From positions 47,220,332-47,284,331 of the forward strand of contig CM064873.1 in NCBI GenBank assembly GCA_032719365.1: DNA of 64,000 nucleotides, written 5' to 3'. Every line of letters starts with the position of its first letter. The first letter of the stretch is position 1. The DNA is from Prinsepia uniflora (lineage: Eukaryota > Streptophyta > Magnoliopsida > Rosales > Rosaceae). Shown one piece after another: positions 32,276-44,100 of this stretch. Position numbers and translations under genes: made by a program. The notes beneath the pieces are model-generated. The model had not been told where the DNA came from. It saw nothing but the letters and a program-made list of their open reading frames with translations, and did no database searches.

Positions 32276-34115
32276 CTGTCAATAAAAAACAAGAAGAAAA
32301 CCAAATAAGTATGCTATCCACCTCAAGGGGTTTGGGCAACGCAGGACGCTCTTTTTCACTTGAACTAAAATTCATACAACTCCAGATTCTGCTTAAGTTT
32401 ATACTACCAAACATACTAAAACATGCGAAATATCCAACTCTAATTAAGAAACTTGCGAGCTAAATATCTCCCATTCTCTGCAAGTCAATCGTGGAATCAT
32501 GCAAGCTTACCATATGAGTGAAGCTAAGGCTTTTAGCATAAGTTATATCCAGTCACTATCAAACATTTGTCACAGAAGAAAATTTGGAAACAGAGAAATG
32601 CGTTGAGCACCAAACCCAAAGCTTCTGCTGCTCTTCTTTGGCTTTCTTCACTGCAAATGCCGACAAGCATGCTCATTAGAAATTGCCTCTGATCCAATTT
32701 CTAGTGTTTCTCCAAACCTCGAGCCACCGTCTCCATCTCCGGCTGGAAATTAAAAAAAAAAAAAAGTACTAATAATGATAGTATGAAAACTACAGTTTCT
32801 TAAAACCAAAGTGGGCGCAATGAAAAGATTTCATACGGGCATTGGCCCATTTGAATAGAATCATTAGAAAAACATCTAGTACCAGACCATATATGACTAT
32901 AATGAAGATCAATGTACATGAACGAAGTTGAACAGAAAATATGTTTTAGTAATAATGTAAAACAATAATAGTTATTCGAATATTGAGACAAGGAAAAATG
33001 TTTTTCAACACAACAACAAAGGTAGCTACTACGGAACACTAATACCCCTGAAATGTGACTTGTGTCTGCCTAAAACTTCAAATTGTGCTATTTTGGTCCT
33101 TGAATTTCGAATTTCTGCTTAGTTAAGGAGAAAATAAACAATCTAAATTCAATTTAAAATTTAAAACGATTTTTCATATGTCCAGCACATGACCCCTTAG
33201 GTGAGGAGTAATTGTTCATTCTCTACTCTTCACTACCTTCTTATCCATCAGATATCCCGTCACATGTAAATCCTTCACACCATTTGTTGCTTCCCACCGC
33301 CATGGCGAGCACCTCACATATTGATATTAGATTCTTGCATTTCAAGAAGCCTTTTACAAATAAGGAACACTAGGTGACGACTGCAATGTGAGGTGCTCAT
33401 TCCTCACCAGACTGAAAATCATGGTACCTCTATATTAAAGGCAAACACCCATGTGCCACGTTCAATTCAATACTTTACAATATAGGTGCTTTCCTTTAAG
33501 ATGGGTCCTTCGAGGCATGTAGCCATCCGCCCAAAATTTGTTAAATAAAACCTTAAATTGAACCTCTAAAACACCATTCTATACCATAAATAACCTACCA
33601 TGTGACTAAATGAAATCAAGGTTGAAGAAAATTAAGTGGAAGTGAGATTACCCCAATACATCCGTCTTTAAGAAAGATGAGGATGGCCCCAATATATAAA
33701 AATTGATTGGATTGCTGGGTACATTTTCAAGGAGATCATGAATAGGTTGTTTCGGTGAAATCAGGCCCTCACTTCACAAGAAAATATAGAGCCAACAATT
33801 TTATGACTACAGCTAAAGTTAAGCTTGAAATGTTAGATAGTTGATAAAGTCCACGTAACCCATAGCGCCAAGTAAATTTGCATTCAAGAGAGAGCATGAG
33901 GTGTTTGAAGAGCAAGCGCAGGAAACTCTCCACTCACCAAGATTTCATCTCCTTTCTCTTCCCATTGGTTTCTTTTACTTTCGTTCCGATCAGGTCTCTT
34001 CAGTTCAGCTGGGGTGTTCTAGGTGGGTTAGGTTTTTTATAGCTCAAGCTTCCAGCAATAACAACAAAGCACAGGGGGCTGCAGCTGAAACTGCCTCCCA
34101 AGGCATAGTTGGTTG

Positions 34116-34660
34116 TAGGATGGGCATAAATACCCAGGGGTGTTGTCTAAAGAGGGCGAAATTTAGATAGGTAAAAAATTACCTATCACCTAATGGGTAG
34201 CATAAGGATTTTACCCATGGGTACCCATTAAGTTAATAAAACATTCATTATCCATCATTCAAATTAACTTATATAAATACTCAATTTGGCACATTTGACA
34301 ATGACGTTGATGTTTAGGTTGTTGATGATGATAATTAAACTGCACAAGCGTCCTAACTATCTTCTTTTAGAGTTATGAGATTTGAACTTGCAAGTTTATA
34401 ATATTTTTAATAATATGCATGTACTAGGAAACTAATGTTATTTATAAGAATTTTAGGAGTGTTTATTTTCTTACAATGGAGATGAAAAAAAAAATGAAAA
34501 GCAAAAATATGCTAAAAGAACCATGGGTACGTACCCATTACCCATTGGGGTAGGGTATGCGTATACCCTTTACATTGAAATTGCATTGTACATGGAATCA
34601 TGGATAGATGCCCATCTATACCCTTATTCTGTCATCAAAAATCCCATATGGCCATCCCTA
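34116..34660. mobile_element. hAT-type MITE, 545 bp
   Basis: Flanked by a perfect 8-bp duplication GTTGGTTG (34108-34115 and 34661-34668). Terminal inverted repeats are imperfect: TAGGATGGGCATAA against TAGGGATGGCCATA. The interior repeats ACCCATGGGTACCCATT-type palindromes. An 8-bp TSD with TAGGGATGG-like ends is characteristic of plant hAT-derived MITEs. Confidence 0.88.
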
Positions 34661-35007
34661 GTTGGTTGTTGTGGGTTAAGGGTGAAAAGAGATGTCTTCC
34701 TGAGAGGCATCTGCCCTTTAATGCAATTACACAGAGGGCTTGCTTCAATACCTGAACATGCCTGAGATTGGTACTTATAATGTCTCCGAAATAGTAAAGA
34801 GAGCTAGAGTTCCCTAATGCATTTATTTCTGATGTAAACTTTTGTCCTCACAGAATTTTGCATCAAATATTGTGGAAGAGTTTCTTTTTCTTTTGGAAAT
34901 ATGATGTCAAAATAACTGCTAATGCAACAGGAGGCACCAAGGTGCTGCCGGTTCGTATGCAATCATATTAAATGACAAAGGAAAAGCACAAGAGGAAAGA
35001 AAATTAC

Positions 35008-35172
35008 CCACAACTGCAAAAAACGTGAACGTGTGCGTGCAGCAACGGCTGCAGACACAATTCGAGCACCACGAATGTTCTCAAGTCCAATATTCTCAGC
35101 AAGCCCAGCAATGAATTGTCGAGCATCTTCACCGTCAATGTGAACATAAGCAGAGTGAGATGGGGCCCTGCC
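35008..35172 (-). other. Candidate exon, unidentified protein
   Basis: 55 codons open on the minus strand, reading GRAPSHSAYVHIDGEDARQF at the start and RTRSRFLQLW at the end, followed by a good donor (GTAATT). The composition looks like genuine protein and unlike the surrounding AT-rich DNA. An in-frame TAA lies two codons upstream, just after a TTCTAG acceptor, so the exon start is shifted or the gene is dead. Family not recognised. Confidence 0.35.
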
Positions 35173-35229
35173 ATATTACTAGAAAAGTTGGAACACCCGA
35201 AAGGTAGCAAATATCTAAAAAAATGGTAG

Positions 35230-36360
35230 CAGAAACTAATTGTATGCTAATGCATGGCATCTAGGTCAAATGAGTTTTTTTGAGGGTTTGGGTAAATTCT
35301 TACTCTATATGGGTACAAATGAGTTTTATACCCATTCAGACACATCCATAATTTTTGAGGGTTTACCCAAATCCTACCCATTGGGTAATGGGTACCCATG
35401 ATATTTTATATTTATTTTCTCCTTTTAATTTTTTTTTCCTTGTGTTTCATTTTGTTTTAACTTCTAATTTTTTTTACACCTTTCAATTTATTTTTCTTTT
35501 CTTTTTCTTTTTACTTTTCATTTTTCTTTTACTTTTTAAATATTTTTTTTACTTTCATTTGTCTTCAACTTTTTATTTTTAACTTCCAATATTTTTTTCT
35601 TTTAATTTCGTTTGCTTTTTTTTTTTTTTGCTTTTCATTTTCTTCAAATCCTCTCAATTTCTATTAGAGTTTTTGTTACAATCCGTCTTAAAATTTAAAG
35701 TGAGAATTAGTAAATGACCAATTTACCCTTCTATTCGTAACTATCAAAATTTGTCGAGTTGACCAAGACTAGTGAATGAGTTATTTGAGAATTTGACTCC
35801 AAAAACTTTCCAATTAAATGAAGAATGAGTAATAAATGTCAAAATGGAATTCAAAACTTACAAAAAAAAAACTCATTAAAAATTTTATTATAAACAATTT
35901 TTAAGAATTTATAAAACTCCCTTTAAATTATTTCATGGTTGTGAAATCTTAAAAAAATTATAGTTTACTTTGATTTTTGTTAAATCATTTAAAATGAATT
36001 ATTTAAGTTCTTAAAAAAAATTGATGTTAATATAAATTCGTAACATTTTTGTGTATAATTTTTTTGATGAAAGATGAAATAACTTATATTTAATTGAAAT
36101 AAAGTAATTTTAAATAATAATACCTAATAAATAAAATAATAGTAAGAATATAAAGAAAAAAATTAGTAAAGGGAAGAAAGTGTTAAAAATTCATAAATAA
36201 TTTGAAGAATGGATAAAGAATATACTTTAAATTTAATGGGTATTAAATACCCTCAATACCCATGGATAAACCCTTATCCTACCCATTAAATGATGGGGGT
36301 AAATTTTTACCATCTAATTTCTACCCATTTCAACAATACCCATGGGTACCCATTGGAATC
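35230..36360. mobile_element. Probable AT-rich MITE-like element related to 34116-34660
   Basis: Left side has TACCCATTGGGTAATGGGTA and right side has ATACCCATGGGTACCCATTG; the interior is 85% or so A+T with long T runs. The palindromic motif is that of the neighbouring hAT MITE. I could not find a target duplication, so the limits are approximate. Confidence 0.4.
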
Positions 36361-36447
36361 CAAGAATCACACCTGCTGCAAGCGTTTAAGACAAAGTCAA
36401 CAGACACACGGTAGAATGAATCTCGTGTATTTGTTGTATCCAAGGAT

Positions 36448-36527
36448 TGAAATATCGATATCTAGGGATATATCGCTAATCAAATTTATGGATATCTCGT
36501 CCCAAATATCGATATCGATATCGATAT
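36448..36527. repeat. GATATC/ATCGAT palindrome-rich stretch
   Basis: Repeats ATATCGATATC with a run of four GATATCGATATC-type units at 36503-36526. All units are self-complementary. Likely part of an unidentified interspersed repeat. Confidence 0.6.
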
Positions 36528-37549
36528 CGTTTACGGTCAACAAAAATGACGGAAATTTGATCTAAAAGTTGAAAATTTGGAATGAAACTTTGGGAAAAAC
36601 TTAAGTATCCAATGATGGTTTTATAGGACTAATAAAAAATATAAAATGACTTTGATATAATAAATATATGATGAATAATATGATACAATTGGGTTATGCT
36701 CATGACTAATAATATAAAATTTTAAATATAAACATAAATTGAAGTGAATTACTATAATTGAATTTTAATATAATTAAAACACATAACAATAATCATAAAA
36801 AAAAATTCATTGGAAGAAAAATTATAAAATGAGTAAATATATTTAAAATTAGAAAAAAAATGAAAATAATAGAGAATGCGCAATTAATATAATTCCTTTT
36901 CATGACTCCAGATTTGCTACACAGGGGATTTGTTTAATTCAAGGCATGCGTAAAAGAGAGAATGCATATTTTACTATTTTATAGACTTAATACGCTTACT
37001 TATAAACTTATTTACGCACATACTAACTTGCAAAAATATAAAGCAAATTTAAATCTTTATATTATTTTATAAACCGTGAGTTTAAGTGACTTTTATGAAT
37101 TGTGGGTTTGATTATTAATCTTTCTTTTCTCTTCAGAAAAGAATATATGAGTGGTGTAAATTATTTGTCAGATGAATAATTAGATTAGGAAATAAATATA
37201 TAAATTAGTTGTCCTAGGCCCATGGGCTGTTTCGCAAATTTGGCCGAAACCAAGGGCACATGTATCTCCAACAACATTATACAGCCACTAACCTAAAGTA
37301 CACTTGTTTCCAATAGCCAGCGTCGCTCCCCCTTTCTAATAGACACCATCAAACTCTTCAAGTCTTCATACTCACTTCTTGAATCGCCAAGTTCAGCAGT
37401 GAAGTCCAAATAAAAAATTCTAGGGCCATGATCGTCGACCAAATTCAACTCATCAGGTAACAAATTCCTCCCAAATTTGGTTCCAATAAAATTAATTGAC
37501 GTTCTAAGACTTAGGGTTTAGATTCTGCAATTTTTCAAAAAGGGAGTAA

Positions 37550-37977
37550 AAAAGATTAGGAAGAAGATGATGATAAGGATGAGGTTGAAATCAGACGATA
37601 TCCAGCGACATACTCTTGGCACGAAGAAAGAAGAGGTCACCGGAGGCGAGGCACATCCGTCGGTTCCGCTATTGAGGTCCACATGGCGTAGGGACCCGAT
37701 GTGGACCAAATCAGAGATCCAATCGGCGGCGTAGTTGTGGACTTGTCGGATCTGGAGCTTTTCCCGGCGTGCTCGGCGACGGAGCTCCAGTTCTTTTGCT
37801 TCGTTGGACACATGACGGAGGTCTTGCAGGTGAAGAAATTGTGTAAAGCAGCTGCAGGTGAAGAAATTGTGCTTAACAATTGCAAGTGCTCAAACAAAAT
37901 TTTCAAAACAATTTCACTCTCATTTCCTAATAAAACAGCCAACCTCATCCTTATCATCATCTTCTTCCTAATCTTTT
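37550..37977. repeat. Perfect 38-bp inverted repeat with 352-bp spacer
   Basis: 37550-37587 and 37940-37977 are exact inverse copies (starting AAAAGATTAGGAAGAAGATG and reversed at the other side). The spacer contains a direct duplication of GCAGGTGAAGAAATTGTG (near 37828 and 37855). Short open frames on both strands across this block mirror each other because of the repeat. Confidence 0.9.
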
Positions 37978-40494
37978 ATATGATACTATGAAGACTGATT
38001 TAGATCAGTTTGAACTATGAAGGGGGAAGAGGAGGGAAGGGGGGTGGTTTATGTAAAGCAGCCAAAGTTATTCTACATCATGTTTGAACTATGAAGACTG
38101 ATTTAGAGGCCAAATTAAAAAACATGCATGATAAACATGAGCTCCTAATTCCTACAGATCAACAAGGATTTTAGATATGAACATTGGTATAATAAAATTA
38201 AAATCTTTAGAACAACCAAAGTCTTTATATATGGTAACTACCACATTACATTCTCCTTAACACAAAGCTATTATTATAAACAATCATCTCACATGGTGCA
38301 AGGACTAGTATTCTCCTCTTTTATATGATACTTTATACATTCTATTCTAATATTGTTTCCACGTGAAAAATGCTTGAAATTGGTTAAAATAATTAAAGCC
38401 AAGATTGCTATTAAGTTCCACTTTTTCTAAGACCATAAATATCAACAACAATTACCATGGAAGATCCTAACCTGAATTAGTTCTATAGCAGCATAAATAC
38501 ATCTATTACTACCATGTATTTTTAAGAATCGCCCCTGAGGAATTTTTTTATTCATGACACTTATGTAAATTATATAAACTATTGCTGTATTGCACAGTAA
38601 ACTATTTTTTTTTTTTTAAAAAAAAGTCACTGACAAGAATAATATGATCCTCTACAATGTCCTTTCCGCTCATTCTGTTGTCCGTGATTGCTGGAAATCA
38701 AGTGGAAAAGATGTGAATTAAAGATGTGAAATGTGACCAAAGCATTATGAAACTCTGAGAAATGTTTTTTGGTTTACCTTCAAAAGAAACATACCCCCAA
38801 AGAATGAAGTAAAGTTAAATGTGAGCTTCTTAAATGAAGAAAAGATGTTTTTTTATTTGCCGGTTCTGTATTTTTTTTTTCCTTTTCCTTATAGATATCA
38901 AAAAATCATTATTCATTTATGAAAAATTAGTAATACTCAATTCAATAACGGGTCTAATTGCTAGTTGCTATTCGAAAATTCTTAAGCCACCTCCCTCGTC
39001 ATCCATTTTCAGACTTGTCACGTGTTAGTTTTTTATTTCTCAAGTTTGTTTGTACTTGATCATAACAAGTTTGGCCGGCAAGGCATATAACCGTCTATTT
39101 ATATATTAATGTTATTTGTTTAATTAAAACTTCTTTTTTTCTTTCGGTTTTTCTTCTTCTTCTTCTTCTTCTTCACCTCTCCCCCTCCCCATCCCCCTCC
39201 CCTTCCGGCCAAAAAAAAAGGTCTCCTTTTTTTTCGTTATCTGTCAATTTGCACTCCTCTGCCAATTTTGTCCCTGATTTTTTAATTTTAATCAATTTTC
39301 CTCCTAAACTACAGCCAATTTATCCCCTATTATTTTTATTTAACTCATATGTTATCTAGTTTTTTGTCCAAAATTCACACGTTAGTCATCATAAATGATA
39401 CACAATGAGGAAAATTTTCTTTTATTAATATTATATGACATGCTTATTTACTTAAAAAATAATAGATATAATAAGTTTGACGATAGTACCTGTTTATTTT
39501 AGTGAAGATAATTTATTTAGAGTTATATGCGTTACTAGAATTTTGGTTCTTTAAATAGAGGTACTTTGTTTAGCGTTATAGGTGCGACAAGAATTTTGAT
39601 TATTATTTTGGACATGTGAACTTAACTTGTAACTTTACATGTATTAGTATCGTCGTATTGAGTTATGAGTCTTACTGTCATAGTTTAATTTTAATGGTAT
39701 AACCATACCCATTTTTTATAACATACAATGATATCATTCTTGAATTTTTTTTTTTAAATGTAACTACTTCAATTAAATTTAAAACGAAATGTAACCAAAT
39801 GGGGGAGAATTAGTTGAAACAAAAAATTCAAGGAAGAAATAAGCAAGGGTGCATAAATTCAGGTAAATTGGCTAAGTAGCCTTCTCAAAGATCCATCTCA
39901 GCAAAAATGAACTAAACCTGGAATTGTTAATTTAGCCAACTGTTATTCCAATAAACATCTACCAATCATGACAAAATTGTTAAACATTTTATAATGAATT
40001 GATTTTCCATAAAATTCACTTCTTAAATTGTAACCTAGAAAATATACGGTTAAAAGCAACATCATTGACCAATGGGAATCATAATCACCATCAACCTTAA
40101 GTGAAAGAGCAACTCGAATTACATAATCAAAATGTAGAGCTTCAAATGAGCAGCTAATCTCCTTGGCCTCTGTTTCCACAAGGAAGTTCCACTATCAAAG
40201 GCCTCTGTTTCCAAAAGGAAGTTCACTATCAAATGTGTACATAAATATTATGGGGTAAATAACATATTCGAAGAGTACACAAACGATGGATTGTAGGACA
40301 TATTCTTTATTTTTCCTGAAAGTAGTCCCAAACCCGAAAAATCTAAGGTCTGTATGAAACCAAGAGGGGAAAGGAAACAAATTGCAAAAATTGACGTCGG
40401 GGTGGAATAGATATGTGGTTGAAGGTAAAGAATACAAATTATATTGGTAGCATAAGTGCAGGTAAAAATCCAGTAACTGTGGACAAAATATTGC

Positions 40495-40498
<4 letters not shown>
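37978..40498. other. Intergenic DNA, no genes recognised
   Basis: AT-rich. Contains a CTT microsatellite (39151-39175). A minus-strand stretch near 38640-38700 after a CAG reads AITDNRMSGKDIVEDHIILV and could be a stray exon, but no partner exons were found. Confidence 0.5.
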
Positions 40499-40572
<74 letters not shown>

Positions 40573-40580
40573 ATCTCTCC
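40499..40580. repeat. (CT)n microsatellite, about 80 bp
   Basis: Almost pure CT/GA dinucleotide run with one CC and one AT interruption. It lies about 570 bp downstream of the stop codon of the transporter gene. Confidence 0.98.
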
Positions 40581-41153
40581 TTCTATCCAAATCTTCTGCA
40601 GCAAAAATCTGGGTTCGTCCAATGACATGCATGTACACTCCAAATTCGATTAACTGCTTTACACACACCAACTTAGAGAAACCCTGGGACAAGGGAAAGG
40701 GATCCCCAACAAAACAGTAGAAAAGTATTTCTCAGATTAATTTATTCAATGTTTCAGGAACCTTGCTTTGCTTCTTCTCTCTTGTATCATCTAATTCCTT
40801 CCAAAAGAATTCCTTCAAAGAAAATGACAAACTAAAATATCCTGCAACAGATTAACAAACGAACTCTGATTATGCAAATAATTAAGAAAGCCAGTTTATG
40901 CCCAAGGCTCGTTATCCAGTCTACCAACCAAACAGCGTAGGTGTACAGTTTAGCCCTTCCAGGCCTTTAAGTACAATTAGTTATTGGTTATGAAAGTTAT
41001 TTTAACTGTGGTTCTGAAATCTAAGGAAGACTAATCTAATTTAATTTCCATTCAAGGAGTTTCTCGTTTGTTGTTCTACATGGTTTAAATAAAATACGCA
41101 GCAGACGCATGTAACAAGAAGTAGTTGAAGAGAAATGACATACTCCATTAACT

Positions 41154-44100
41154 TTAGGTGGGAAGAAGTGGTTGTCTTTCATCAGGTCCCACTCGGTGAC
41201 TAGCCTGGAAAAAGATAAATTTATAAGAAAACAGCTTCAGAGAAAGATAAGATAATAAAATAAGAATAGTAATGATAATAATAGCTATTTGCAATTACAA
41301 ACCTCGTCATTCGCCCCTGCGGCCATGTTAATAACGGAATCCTTTGACCTAGACCAAGACGAAACCTGCATTAGTAACCATCGAAGAAAAAAGATTCCTT
41401 TTCTTTTTTCTTGTTAGTTTTTTTTTTTTATTTACGTATAGTATAGCAATGAAGAAATATCAAAAGTACATGCTACAAAATAGGGTAACATCAAAATCAT
41501 ATCATATTCTTAAAAACCTTAAATCCCTTTGTGGACTGGACTATTCATATTAACAACAGACAAAATAACATCAATGATGTAACTCCTGAATTGGCGTTTG
41601 TGTCAAGCGTATCAGTAACACAGTAACTTGTACAAGCAAGCATACACACATCTGAACAGTGGGGTTTAAACTCCCACCTAATGCTGCCACGGCACAGCAT
41701 CCTATTTACGTACAAAATCAGCAAAACGAATCAGCATAATACCTGTGTTTATCATCGGCCTCTATCATTTCTAGCTTCACATTTTGTTCCTCATCTTTGG
41801 CTTTTGAAATGGGAGAAAAGAACTAAAGAAAAACGAAACAACCAAAGGTTGCCCAACAACATGATCAGAAGAACATAAAGAATAGGAAGAATATCTTAAT
41901 GTATATTTACAGAAGCATATACATATATTATACATTGCTTCAGAAATTGTTCTTCATGGTCATTATTGAAAGGCTAACAGCTAATTATAAAAAAAAAGTT
42001 CCATTTATCAACAATACCTGATGCATTGAGATGAACACAATTGAAATTCCTAGAACAAAGTTCATGGTCAATTTATGACCAAACAGCAAAGCAGATGCTA
42101 TGCCTGTGAAGATAGTGGCCACCGTTGACGAGTACTTCTTTAGAATCGTATCTGAAACATTGCATGACATTCTTTAATTAATGGGTGACAAGAAAAAAGA
42201 AATTGAACAGAATCGCCAGTTAATGAAAGCAGAAGCTGCAAAATTAAACTCTTGCTCTCATTAAAATGCACTTGGTAGCAATTTCCATATTGCAGGAAAC
42301 TTTCCATACACAAATTGGCATGGCATGGCATCACCACCTGAAGCGGCTATTGCAAAACTAACCTGCATATTTGAAGAAGAAAGAGGACAGAATTCCTTGT
42401 GCTGCATTGTTAGCTATCAGAAACATTGTAGCTCTTGAATGACCATGAAGGATATCAAAGCTGCTTGGACCTGAAATATTCAAAAAGCACGAGGTTAGAA
42501 CTAGATCTCCAATTTAGGATAATAAATTTTCCCAAAGTTCCACCGTAGAGTACAACAATGTGAAAGCACCATGAAGAAGTTCTTGTTTGTAAAATGGGCC
42601 CTCTTATACCATTCAATTATACGGAACAATATTTCTATTAAAAAATCCTTAGAATAAGACCTGGTGCAACTAGAGTTAAAGTTTGATATGTGTCAATTGT
42701 ATGTCTTTCAGTTAGCTCTCAGTAGCTGAAGTAACAGCGAGCATTTCTTTTTCATGTTTGAAATACTGATTATTAGAGGAAGGAGATTAGTAAATAGATG
42801 GTATACATGCAAGGAAGGACACAAAAGGAAAAAGCAAGTTCATCCTTTCTTGCAAAGGTGGTTATTTCTCTCCTCTGTTTGTAGTTATATGTTTCTTCCA
42901 GGTGCCAAGTGCCAACATTAATTACTACTTTGATTAATAGATCACATAGAAGATTCTCAAAAGCATCTAACAATGAAATTTAAGAAATAAATCGCTTAGT
43001 TTTTCGGTTACCACTTGTGGTCAAATAGAAATTTAAAACTAATACAGCTGTCAAAGTCATTGGAAAATCATATATAGCTGAAGAAATAAATTTAAAGGGC
43101 GGATTGTGAGTAAATTCACTCCCTTTGGATTTTATGATTTACTTTATGCTCTGAAATTGGTGTCTTACTGTTGGAAATGGGTTTCTTTTAGAATTTTTAC
43201 TAATATCAAAATAAATAAATAATCCTATTTCTCAACAAGAATAATTAAATTACTGTTGTACATGGACTTTCTTTCAGAATATTTGATTGACCAAAATTAA
43301 ATGAATAAGCTGATTTCTCGGCGAGAACAATTAAATATGGTGTTCCTCATACCTTTGATAATGGCCATTACCAATATTCCTAGGAAGTTGAATATAGCAC
43401 CATACCCATATAAAAATAAGTTCTGCAAAGCCAAACAAAGGAGATTGAAAATGAAAAGATAAATTGATGTAATATGAATTATATTACTCAGTTTTCACCA
43501 ACTGTCCAAATTTGAATGTAATAAAGTACAAACAATGAGACACATGAGATAAAAGTCGCTAAGCTGAGGTTCACACTGAGGTGAATTGATCTTATATGAG
43601 GTTAGGTATCTAAACTAAAATGAAAACGAGGGAAACGAACCAATTATAACATATAGTGCTACCAAGAGAAACTATAGCATGCTCAATATTTTTTAAAAGC
43701 AAACGCAAACATATCCATGTATCTATTTGTAAGTTATGAAGATCTGTATCAAGACCAGATTAGTCCAAATCCAATTAGAGGCACTGACTGCAAGTACAGA
43801 AGTAAGAAGTCATTTTTCCAGCTTCAGAAAATAAATTCCACAACATCCTTTAATACGAACTGCAGTTACTTTCATGGCTTAGCATATCGTAAAATTTGAT
43901 ATCTTACCTGAAGGTATATGCTTGTGTCATATTGGCTCTTCAAAGCGTACTCATTGTAAACAGAGGCCAAAGACGGAACTGTTACCTGTAAAGTCAGGCT
44001 AAGATAAGGCTCCAACATGCAGATAGAGGTCTTGGGAATAGTTAGTTAAACAGTTGACAGAATCACTATCAAAACAACAAATATAATAAATCACTTACAA

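Larger units (their letters stand above)
31550..34115. other. Intergenic DNA right of the CACTA element
   Basis: AT-rich, no supported gene. Contains an exon-like stretch on the plus strand near 31826-31907 (after TTTAG, reading ILLHAAQLAPYVVIVHLVQP and then a stop), a possible Helitron 3' end (about 32157-32176), an exon-like stretch on the minus strand (32204-32275), and a 13-bp perfect foldback GAGCACCTCACAT (33307-33319 with 33386-33398). Confidence 0.5.
34669..37549. other. AT-rich intergenic region with transposon-like pieces
   Basis: Includes an exon-like stretch (35008-35172, minus), a roughly 1.1-kb AT-rich block bounded by ACCCATTGGG/GGGTACCCAT motifs (35230-36360), and an ATCGAT-rich stretch (36448-36527). 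The remainder is T- and A-rich without signals I can name. Confidence 0.5.

Noticed and set aside
37518..37991. Three frames of about 100 codons on both strands
   Set aside because: They overlap in antiparallel fashion because of the 38-bp inverted repeat and the short direct repeat; no protein family is visible.
40499..40580. CRISPR-like or regulatory GA-rich element
   Set aside because: It is a simple dinucleotide microsatellite without spacers; CRISPR arrays are not expected in a plant nuclear genome.
40195..40692. A 165-codon minus-strand frame
   Set aside because: Its centre is the CT/GA microsatellite translated as Arg-Glu repeats.
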